Of a DNA stretch of 44,288 nt, positions 25,529 to 32,233 are shown piece by piece. Source of the stretch: Flavobacterium succinicans. Lineage in GTDB: Bacteria > Bacteroidota > Bacteroidia > Flavobacteriales > Flavobacteriaceae. A program made the translations under genes and the position numbers. The stretch lies in NCBI RefSeq assembly GCF_001662485.1, contig NZ_JMTM01000009.1, forward strand, positions 1-44,288, read 5' to 3'. The notes beneath the pieces are model-generated. The model was not told where the DNA came from and did not search any database. It worked only from the letters and a program-made list of their open reading frames with translations. Numbering within the stretch: position 1 is the stretch's first letter; the number at the start of each line of letters is the position of its first letter.

Positions 25529-26242
25529 ATGAAAAAAAATAAATTTTTAGTACTTTTTGCACTTTTTGCAATGATTACTGTACAGTCCTGTAAAAAAACA
25601 GATCAATCAAAAGAATCAAAAGAAACTGATACTATTATTGTTGATGAAACACCAGTTGAAGAAATAACTTTTGTAGAGCTTTTACCCGGAAACACTACGG
25701 CAAGATCCGTTGTTAAAAGCGCTAAATCTACGGTTCATGTAACTCGAAAAAACAAAAAAGGAGCAGTTACAACAAAGCATGATACAGATGAGGCTAATGC
25801 ATTTGTAAATAAAAATAATGATATTATTGGAATTGTATTAACAAGTCATACCGATCAAGATACTTTAGTTTTGCATGTAACAGAAACAGATACTGTTTTT
25901 TCAAATGAAAAAGTTACTAAAAGAAGATTTAAAGGCGTTGCAACTATAAACAGTAAAGATTATACCTTTGATACTCCAGTTAGTGTAACCAAATCTCAAG
26001 AAGCTATTGATATTGATGGAGACATTATATTATCTCCAGTTGAAATTGACGAAAGTGTTGATGGTCCAACAGCTGTAACAGAGGATAATGCTTCGTCTTC
26101 AGATCCAATTCAAGTAAAAATAAAACAATCCTTTAACAATAGAATGGTTATTAAACTCACAGATTTAGTAACAGGTGTTAAAGATAAAAAGGTTTACGAT
26201 AGATATGGAAATCTTTTAAAAGAGAAAAAAAGAAGTAAATAA
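25529..26242 (+). CDS. Hypothetical lipoprotein
   Basis: 237 residues. Lipoprotein signal M-K-K-N-K-F-L-V-L-F-A-L-F-A-M-I-T-V-Q-S-C21-K-K-T. It is followed by an acidic Ser/Thr linker and a beta-rich mature region with repeated charged V-x-V-T-R/K patterns. A D-I-D-G-D-I-I-L-S-P segment near residue 165 and a highly basic end (K-V-Y-D-R-Y-G-N-L-L-K-E-K-K-R-S-K) follow. I do not recognise the family. It lies downstream of the amidohydrolase and upstream of another exported protein, probably outer-membrane anchored. A 260-base AT-rich gap follows without visible features. Confidence 0.7.
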   Translation: MKKNKFLVLFALFAMITVQSCKKTDQSKESKETDTIIVDETPVEEITFVELLPGNTTARSVVKSAKSTVHVTRKNKKGAVTTKHDTDEANAFVNKNNDIIGIVLTSHTDQDTLVLHVTETDTVFSNEKVTKRRFKGVATINSKDYTFDTPVSVTKSQEAIDIDGDIILSPVEIDESVDGPTAVTEDNASSSDPIQVKIKQSFNNRMVIKLTDLVTGVKDKKVYDRYGNLLKEKKRSK

Positions 26243-26502
26243 TCTTTTTGAGTTATACGCTAGATTATTTTTCTGACTTTAAAATAATCAGTCATGTACA
26301 TTGTGATGAAAACCTAAATCATACAGAAATGTATTTTATTATGAAAATAAATTATAGTAAACAGGCCATATAACCAATTTGCATGTTAATCTAAGCGTAT
26401 AACTCAATAAACATTTTTATATTTTTCAGGTATAAACTAATTATATTAGATATTGCTTATTAAACCATATATACTTTAAATTCAAAATAATACTAAAAAA
26501 AA

Positions 26503-27369
26503 ATGAAAAAATTATTTGCTCTTTTACTAGTGTTTTTAGCAAGCAATTTATTTGCACAGGCAACTAAACTTGACAAAATAATCAAGAAAGATTATTCTAT
26601 ACTTGATGTAAATATTACCAATATTACTGATAGTGATGTTGAATTCAATTATCCAAATGAAAAACTTAAAAACACATTAAGTCTATCCAAAGTAGCTAAA
26701 ATTATTTTTAAGAGCGGTAGAGAGCAAAATTTTAATATAGCGGATAATTCCGGATCTCAACAAAATACTACAGAAACTAAAGCTGTCGCTCAAGCAAATC
26801 AAATTACGCCAACCACGCAATCAACTATTAAACAAAATACAATTGCCGTACTACCAATTCCATTTGTAAATAAAGAAACTTTGGCTTCATCATCAGAGAT
26901 GGCAAAATTTGCTCAAAATGACATGTATAATAAATTGATGGAAAGATCTGCCAATATATTTCCTTTAACGGTTCAAGATTTGCGTGAAACCAATTCATTG
27001 TTAAAAAAAGCAGGCATAGATTATTCGAACATTGATGAAGTACTTATTTCTGATTTGCAAAATATTTTGGGAGTTGACAATATTGTTGCTGCTAAAGTTT
27101 CATATGTGGTAACGGTGGATCAAACCAATACAGGATATGGTAATACCACAATAACTGCTAAAAATGATTCAAAAGCAAAAGTCGATGATTTTAACGTATC
27201 TACAACAACACAGAATAAGAAATTTGATTTTACAGTGTATTTTGAGATTTACAAAAATGGTTCTAAAATATTTACAGAAACTAGAACACCAGTGTTTAAT
27301 TTTAAAGACTCTTGGATGGACTCCATGCAGTATTTATTAAAAAGAAGCCCTATTTACAGCAAAAAATAA
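26503..27369 (+). CDS. Exported protein with CsgG-like domain (function unknown)
   Basis: 288 residues. Signal peptide to about residue 20 (L-F-A-L-L-L-V-F-L-A-S-N-L-F-A-Q). The N-terminal third has an E-x-N-Y-P-N-E-K-L-K segment plus a Gln/Thr-rich linker (residues 82-112). The C-terminal two thirds resemble the fold of CsgG/GNA1162-like lipoproteins: N-T-I-A-V-L-P-I-P-F-V-N (about 112), A-N-I-F-P-L-T-V-Q-D-L-R-E-T-N-S-L-L-K-K-A-G-I, and L-G-V-D-N-I-V-A-A-K-V. There is no lipobox, so this would be a soluble or associated form. The match is by pattern only. It is preceded by the unknown lipoprotein gene; a 16-bp-stem terminator follows. Confidence 0.65.
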   Translation: MKKLFALLLVFLASNLFAQATKLDKIIKKDYSILDVNITNITDSDVEFNYPNEKLKNTLSLSKVAKIIFKSGREQNFNIADNSGSQQNTTETKAVAQANQITPTTQSTIKQNTIAVLPIPFVNKETLASSSEMAKFAQNDMYNKLMERSANIFPLTVQDLRETNSLLKKAGIDYSNIDEVLISDLQNILGVDNIVAAKVSYVVTVDQTNTGYGNTTITAKNDSKAKVDDFNVSTTTQNKKFDFTVYFEIYKNGSKIFTETRTPVFNFKDSWMDSMQYLLKRSPIYSKK

Positions 27370-27398
27370 AAGCATTCTAAACCACTACTACAAAACCA

Positions 27399-27457
27399 AA
27401 AAGAGGGCGATTTTGTGTCTTACACTCAATTTTAAGACATAAAAATCGCCCTCTTTT
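27399..27457. terminator. Strong bidirectional terminator
   Basis: Perfect 16-bp stem: AAAAGAGGGCGATTTT (27399-27414) with complement at 27442-27457. An inner GTGTCTT/AAGACAT extension pairs with one G-T wobble. T-runs stand in both directions, serving the converging genes. Confidence 0.92.
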
Positions 27458-27541
27458 ATTAGTTCTTTCGAGAATACTCACCTTAAGATAGTACCTAAAT
27501 AACTAAATCATATACTCACTAATTGTATTAGGATAAGGTTA

Positions 27542-28342
27542 CTAAAAAACATGACTTAAACCAAATCCTAAAGAGTAGTTATGGTCTCTCGAAGCACCAA
27601 TCCCAATGCTGGGATTTATGGAAGCTACGATATTATCTGTTATTTTCTGAACAAAAATAATTTTAAAGGAGCTATAATTAAACTTATTTGCATAATCAGC
27701 TACAAAAGAAAAATCTCCTTTTATAGTTTGTTTGTTTGAATTAAAGCTTTTAACATAATAAAAATCAAATGAGCCTTGGTTTGTATTTAAATTGGGGCCC
27801 GAATTTGTTAAACTCAAAGATTGTAAATACGCTACTGCAAAAATGTCATTATTCTTAAAATAGAAAGCCTGGGTATATCCAAATTCAAAGTCATTCTTAT
27901 TTGTTCTTAAACTTCTTTCTGTTGTAGTATTTAAATCAAAATCAGCATAAATTGCTCCTGCATATTTTTTGGTTTTGTGAGTCACATATGCAAATCTTAC
28001 ATTTAAGTTCCCTAAACCATTCTTGTTCTCAGGAAGATTTGTTGCTAAAAACGGCGTTGACAATCTAAACAATGTTTTTCCATTTTTATCAAGTATGAAC
28101 TCATTAATTACCTTAAATGTATTTTTGTAAAATGAATTATCATCTAATATTTTGTATTCATTTGATAAGGTTAAACTATTATTAAGAATACCTGGATTGG
28201 TTCTACTAATATCTGTAGTTTTAATACTATCTTTTTTGGTTTGTGCATGAAGATTAGTAAGATGGCAGACAAAAAATACAACACCTACCTTAAAAAAAAT
28301 ATTCATGTTTCTTTTAGGCTTTTGTAAAAAATTTAATTTCAT
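27542..28342 (-). CDS. Outer-membrane beta-barrel protein, unknown function
   Basis: 266 residues. The ATG at 28342 is used; a second ATG at 28306 starts the hydrophobic stretch M-N-I-F-F-K-V-G-V-V-F-F-V-C-H-L-T-N-L-H-A-Q directly and is equally possible. The mature part is alternating beta sequence with about ten to twelve strands (F-R-L-S-T-P-F-L, N-V-R-F-A-Y-V, Y-A-D-F-D-L-N, F-A-V-A-Y-L-Q-S-L-S-L). It ends S-L-G-F-G-L-S-H-V-F, a C-terminal aromatic strand. It resembles outer-membrane proteins of the DUF2490/transporter type, but no family is certain. Transcribed from its own -7 box. Confidence 0.7.
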   Translation of the reverse strand: MKLNFLQKPKRNMNIFFKVGVVFFVCHLTNLHAQTKKDSIKTTDISRTNPGILNNSLTLSNEYKILDDNSFYKNTFKVINEFILDKNGKTLFRLSTPFLATNLPENKNGLGNLNVRFAYVTHKTKKYAGAIYADFDLNTTTERSLRTNKNDFEFGYTQAFYFKNNDIFAVAYLQSLSLTNSGPNLNTNQGSFDFYYVKSFNSNKQTIKGDFSFVADYANKFNYSSFKIIFVQKITDNIVASINPSIGIGASRDHNYSLGFGLSHVF

Positions 28343-28698
28343 AATTTATTTCGTAAAACGTTGAGGCAAATATATTTTACAATAGCGAGGAATTACATTT
28401 GTACTCACAATTATTATTCAGCAATAATTCAATCCGTTTAAAAAATTTTGAAAGAATTATTTTGTTTTTTTTTATTCCAAACTTTGCTATTGCTAAAAAA
28501 AAATCATGAAAATTAGCGCATATGGTTTGAATGCCTAATTTAAATATTTTTCATATTAATTATCAAGAAGTTAAGATTTTATTTTAACTAAAAAGTATAA
28601 TCTTGTTATTAACAAAACAAATTTTCTTTAGTGATCAATAGCTTCAAGAAAAACACTATAAACTATTATGTGTTTTGAAAAAGGCTCATTCAATTTAT
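28343..28698. other. AT-rich spacer between two minus-strand genes
   Basis: 356 bases. It holds the -7 box of the barrel gene (28367-28374), AT-rich sequence, and no terminator for the LRR gene that I can see. No ORF or RNA gene found. Confidence 0.5.
28367..28374 (-). promoter_or_regulatory. -7 box of the outer-membrane barrel gene
   Basis: Minus strand TATATTTG; transcription predicted near 28360, about 18 bases before the ATG at 28342. Confidence 0.5.
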
Positions 28699-29400
28699 TT
28701 AAGAATAATTTAATTCTCTTAATTTTTTCAACGATTCTAATTCTTTTGGTATAAGGCCTTTTAATTCATTATCAAATAGACTTACACTTTCCACATCTCT
28801 TAACATTACAATATCTACACACAATCCCTCTCTTGATTGATTATTACTGAGCGCTCCTGCTTGTAAGGAAGGAATAGTATATAATGATGTTAGTGTTTTT
28901 CCATTAATTTCATTATTGAACAGAGACAAAACTTCTACATGAGTCAGTTTTTTTAACATAAATGGAAAAGTTCCTTTTAACTCACTCATATACAACTCGA
29001 TTTGAACCCATCGACTAAGGTTTCCAATAGAAGGAGGAACACTACCTGATACTTGGTTAAGCGAAACATTTCTTAATTCTAATGCCCTTAAATTTGCTGA
29101 CTCAATTGAAATCAAAACTTTTTGAGAATTGTCTTGCAAATTCAGTTTTTTCAAATCCACTAAACTTACTTTTGCGGTGGTTGATCCTTCTGACAAATTA
29201 GCATCGGATACATCAATACCAATCAATTTATTGTTCTTCGGGACAACACCGCACCCTATACTAATTGAATCGGCTATATTCCATTGCGTATCATTTGTAG
29301 CTTGGCACCAATCTAATAAAGCTTCACGTTCTAAAACAGAAACTGCTGCAAAAGAGCTAGCAGAGAAAGACAAAAACAAGAGGTAAAGTACTTTTTTCAT
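28699..29400 (-). CDS. Short leucine-rich-repeat protein, apparently truncated
   Basis: 233 residues. Signal peptide M-K-K-V-L-Y-L-L-F-L-S-F-S-A-S-S-F-A (cleavage about 18). A plant-type LRR N-cap follows (E-R-E-A-L-L-D-W-C-Q-A-T-N-D-T-Q-W-N), then about five LRRs of the L-x-x-L-x-L-x-x-N-x-L-x-G type (residues 85-228), such as V-E-V-L-S-L-F-N-N-E-I-N-G and V-E-S-V-S-L-F-D-N-E-L-K-G-L-I-P. It stops abruptly inside the next repeat at L-R-E-L-N-Y-S. There is no C-terminal cap or T9SS sorting domain, unlike most Bacteroidota LRR surface proteins. It may be a truncated gene or a short secreted form. Confidence 0.78.
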   Translation of the reverse strand: MKKVLYLLFLSFSASSFAAVSVLEREALLDWCQATNDTQWNIADSISIGCGVVPKNNKLIGIDVSDANLSEGSTTAKVSLVDLKKLNLQDNSQKVLISIESANLRALELRNVSLNQVSGSVPPSIGNLSRWVQIELYMSELKGTFPFMLKKLTHVEVLSLFNNEINGKTLTSLYTIPSLQAGALSNNQSREGLCVDIVMLRDVESVSLFDNELKGLIPKELESLKKLRELNYS

Positions 29401-29548
29401 TGATTGTTAAATAATTCTTAAATTAACTTTCTAAAAATAACATACTTGAAGATGAAATACAAATAAAATCGACCAAATACATCATTAAAAAAATTATGCA
29501 CTATAATTCAACAAGAATGTAATTAAAATGGCACAATTTATTTTTTTG

Positions 29549-29556
29549 TATATTTG
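29549..29556 (+). promoter_or_regulatory. -7 box of the DUF1761 gene
   Basis: TATATTTG, 27 bases before the ATG at 29583. No -33 element was recognised. Confidence 0.5.
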
Positions 29557-29582
29557 ACTACTAACCTTAAAATGAACGAATT

Positions 29583-30071
29583 ATGGAAATGAATTTTCAA
29601 TCGCTATTTGTAGCGGCTTTGATTACCCTTTTTGTAGGATTTGTTTGGTATCACCCAAAAGTATTTGGTACTGTTTGGATGAAAGAAGCCGGACTCACCG
29701 AAGAACAGCTTAAGACTGGAAACATGCTGAAGATTTTTGGGCTAACTTACTTATTTTCTTTGTTTATTGCTTCCATCGAAATGACATTAACCATTCATCA
29801 AATAGGGGCTATGGGAATGGTTGGGGGTCCTGCAAAAGTTAATGAGGCCCTTCCTTCTTTTACTGCTTTTATGGCTGATTATGGAACCGCTTTTAGAACC
29901 TATAAGCATGGTGCATTACATGGATTAATGTCTGGGCTGTTTTTTGCTTTCCCGATGATTGGAATTAACGGACTCTTCGAAAGAAAATCTTGGAGATACA
30001 TTTTAATTCATTCAGGCTATTGGATTGTTACGCTTACCATTATGGGTGCCATTATTTGTGGCTGGGTATAA
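29583..30071 (+). CDS. DUF1761 domain-containing membrane protein
   Basis: 162 residues with four helices (about 7-23, 50-66, 112-128, 138-158). The family pattern is clear: A-A-L-I-T-L-F-V-G-F-V-W-Y-H-P-K-V-F-G-T-V-W-M-K-E-A-G-L-T at the N-terminus, H-G-A-L-H-G-L-M-S-G-L-F-F-A near 118, and the final I-L-I-H-S-G-Y-W-I-V-T-L-T-I-M-G-A-I-I-C-G-W. Function unknown; inner membrane. An alternative start two codons downstream (29589) is possible. It is monocistronic with its own -7 box and terminator. Confidence 0.92.
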   Translation: MEMNFQSLFVAALITLFVGFVWYHPKVFGTVWMKEAGLTEEQLKTGNMLKIFGLTYLFSLFIASIEMTLTIHQIGAMGMVGGPAKVNEALPSFTAFMADYGTAFRTYKHGALHGLMSGLFFAFPMIGINGLFERKSWRYILIHSGYWIVTLTIMGAIICGWV

Positions 30072-30075
30072 TTTT

Positions 30076-30114
30076 AAAGATGCGTTTCAATTGCCTTGAA
30101 ACGCATCTTTTTAC
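30076..30114 (+). terminator. Terminator of the DUF1761 gene
   Basis: Perfect 15-bp stem AAAGATGCGTTTCAA (30076-30090), loop TTGCC, complement 30096-30110, then TT. Confidence 0.9.
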
Positions 30115-30140
30115 CAATCGAATAGGCTTTTTTTTTAACA

Positions 30141-30166
30141 AAACTGCCCTCAATCGAGGGCAGTTT
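30141..30166 (-). terminator. Terminator of the PorP/SprF-like gene
   Basis: AAACTGCCCTC (30141-30151), loop AATC, complement 30156-30166. On the minus strand TTTTGTTA follows. It lies 40-65 bases after the minus-strand stop. Confidence 0.7.
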
Positions 30167-30207
30167 CGTATATAAACCTTATGGGTTTTTATTTTAATTC
30201 TCGCTAT

Positions 30208-31083
30208 TTATAGTTTGAAATAAAGTCCTAATTGGTGTGCATTCCCGATTAGGGAGGTGTATTTCTCATTGAATGGGATTGCGGCGCTGTATGCAATTCC
30301 TACTTTCTCAAAACGAATTCCTGCACCAATGAGTAGCTGATTTGTGTCGAGGTAGCCTAACTGCAACCATCCTTTTTGTAAATACAAGAAATTGATACTG
30401 CTTGTAATTTCGAAATCTTTTTGGTACGTTCTATTGATAAGAATCGATGGTTTTATTTCGATATCTGTAGAAGTAGCGAAGTTGTAACTTGCATACGTTA
30501 GGAATCCAGAAGCAAAATTCTTGTCTTGCATTAAAGCTGGAAGTGCTACAGAGAGTTCAAATTTTTTAAATTTATATACTGCGCCAATTTCGGTGCGTAA
30601 ATCATTTCTTGAAATACTATTCCCGTCAAGCACTTTGTCTTCCATATCTACAAATTGGTTAGGAAAAAGTCCTCGTTGAGGATCGAATACTTGCCTGTTT
30701 AGACCGAAACTAATCCCTAAAGCTACCGATTGCTCTTCATTTATATTAAGTTTGTATGCCAATGCTTGCTCGATAACCGTTTCTAAAAATGCACCTTGTT
30801 GATTGTATGATAAACGAGTTCCTGTAGCGAGATTTTTTGTCAATCCTACATCAAAAGTACCCAAAATCCAATAGGAATTGTTCCCATTGTCGACTTTACT
30901 TGGTATATAATTATTCACTACAGAGAGTCTAGTGTTGTTTTCTTCACCAGCATAAGCAACGTTCATACTGAATTTATTTTCTTGAAAAAGGCGATTATTC
31001 AATGGGTATTGCCCATAAGAGGACGTAATAAACACGGTTGAAACCAGGAGTGTTTTTATTATTTTTTTAAAAATATTTTTCAT
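30208..31083 (-). CDS. PorP/SprF family type IX secretion-associated outer-membrane protein
   Basis: 291 residues. Signal peptide ends S-S-Y-G-Q (about 25). The mature protein is the PorP/SprF-type barrel: P-L-N-N-R-L-F-Q-E-N-K-F-S-M-N-V-A-Y-A-G near the start, then R-L-S-Y-N-Q-Q-G-A-F, A-L-G-I-S-F-G-L-N-R-Q, and the last strand H-Q-L-G-L-Y-F-K-L. Members act as outer-membrane partners that anchor or help secrete proteins with type B sorting domains, such as SprF with the adhesin SprB. Here it follows, 102 bases downstream, a gene whose product has just such a tail, so a dedicated partner role is likely. Confidence 0.9.
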   Translation of the reverse strand: MKNIFKKIIKTLLVSTVFITSSYGQYPLNNRLFQENKFSMNVAYAGEENNTRLSVVNNYIPSKVDNGNNSYWILGTFDVGLTKNLATGTRLSYNQQGAFLETVIEQALAYKLNINEEQSVALGISFGLNRQVFDPQRGLFPNQFVDMEDKVLDGNSISRNDLRTEIGAVYKFKKFELSVALPALMQDKNFASGFLTYASYNFATSTDIEIKPSILINRTYQKDFEITSSINFLYLQKGWLQLGYLDTNQLLIGAGIRFEKVGIAYSAAIPFNEKYTSLIGNAHQLGLYFKL

Positions 31084-31185
31084 TTAATCTTTTTTATTTG
31101 TAAAACGATTTAAAGCAATTTTACATTTCAGTTATTCATTAAACAACCTGCAACGTAACGCCCTTGGTGAAGGGCAAAAAAATCT

Positions 31186-32163
31186 TTAGTTGTTGATAAT
31201 ACGTAGGGCTTCTTTGTAAACGAATTGTTTTCCTTCTTGATCTTTGCCTGCAAAATGTAAGTAGTAAATCCCACTTTTTAGCTCAGAACCACTCCAGTTA
31301 TTTTTATAGTTTACAGAATTGAAAACCAACTGCCCTATAGTATTGAAAACAGATACATCATGACTGGTATACAAATCGATATTGTTTATTACAAGAAAAT
31401 CGTTATGACCGTCATAATTGGGCGTGATGATGTTATTAAAAGCTAAAACTTCTTCTATCTCGTTTGCATTGTTTATTTGAATTGTAAAGGTCTTATCAAC
31501 AATTCCGTTTTTAGCATCTTGAGCTCGAATACGTATTGTATAATTGCTTTTTTTCTCGAAATCAAAAATTGCTTTGGTATAAAGACTACCATTTATGATC
31601 TCAAAGAGCTCATTATCGAAACCTGCACCATCTAAAAAAGATATCGTGTGTAGGTCTCTAACATCATTGTCTACAACAGCGATTGCGCCAACAAGACTTC
31701 CAATAGGTTTGTTTTCGGATACAGCAGTTGAAGATAAAGCAATATCGGTAGGAATGTTATTATCCTTGATTACAATAGGTTCATCATAGGACCCTAACTT
31801 GCTTTCTCCTACAAAAGTAATCGGAAGAGTTACGGCATCTGAAACAACATTTCTGTCTTTGTTGTATAATTTAAATGTAATCAAACCACTAGTATCATTA
31901 CTATAAACAATAAGGTTAGCCATGTAACGGTCTTTTGATTTAACAAAAGTGATTGGTGCAGCAACACCACGGACCTCATTATTTAAGAAGGCTACTACAG
32001 TATCTTCTTGATTTCTTGATTCTTGTGAATTCATATTCAATACAACAGTAATTACCATTGAATTGGAATAGGCACTTGGGTTGACTTTCCACGTGGATGG
32101 TACTTGTCCAAATGTAACTGTCACAGAAAGTGACAATACGAGATATAAAATTATTTTTTTCAT
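31186..32163 (-). CDS. Secreted cadherin-domain protein with T9SS type B (gliding-motility) sorting domain
   Basis: 325 residues from the ATG at 32163 (the upstream 10 residues from 32193 are not signal-like). Signal peptide to about 19. Domain one, at 20-135, starts W-K-V-N-P-S-A-Y-S-N-S-M and includes V-V-A-F-L-N-N-E-V-R-G-V-A; the same domain occurs twice in the giant protein upstream. A cadherin-like repeat follows at about 135-235 (D-I-A-L-S-S-T-A-V-S-E-N, then F-D-F-E-K-K-S-N-Y-T-I-R-I-R-A-Q-D). The C-terminal 80 residues are a T9SS type B/CHU_C sorting domain (I-I-T-P-N-Y-D-G-H-N-D-F, then F-N-T-I-G-Q-L-V-F, then L-K-S-G-I-Y-Y-L). It is sandwiched between the giant protein and the PorP/SprF gene, and is probably a surface partner of both. 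Confidence 0.85.
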   Translation of the reverse strand: MKKIILYLVLSLSVTVTFGQVPSTWKVNPSAYSNSMVITVVLNMNSQESRNQEDTVVAFLNNEVRGVAAPITFVKSKDRYMANLIVYSNDTSGLITFKLYNKDRNVVSDAVTLPITFVGESKLGSYDEPIVIKDNNIPTDIALSSTAVSENKPIGSLVGAIAVVDNDVRDLHTISFLDGAGFDNELFEIINGSLYTKAIFDFEKKSNYTIRIRAQDAKNGIVDKTFTIQINNANEIEEVLAFNNIITPNYDGHNDFLVINNIDLYTSHDVSVFNTIGQLVFNSVNYKNNWSGSELKSGIYYLHFAGKDQEGKQFVYKEALRIINN

Positions 32164-32191
32164 TAGAAATAAATTGATTGTAAAAAATAAC

Positions 32192-32216
32192 ACTATCAGG
32201 ATTAGATCCTGATAGT
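32192..32216 (-). terminator. Internal hairpin between the giant gene and the cadherin-domain gene
   Basis: ACTATCAGGAT (32192-32202), loop TAG, perfect complement 32206-32216. On the minus strand it is followed by GTTATTTTTT. It lies between the stop at 32234 and the next start at 32163, so partial read-through would set the ratio of the two products. Confidence 0.78.
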
Positions 32217-32233
32217 ATTATTTAGTAGTAGAA

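Noticed and set aside
31160..31175. GCCCTT-GGTG-AAGGGC hairpin between the cadherin-domain gene and the PorP/SprF gene
   Set aside because: No T-run on the minus strand; the stem is only 6 bp. Not called a terminator.
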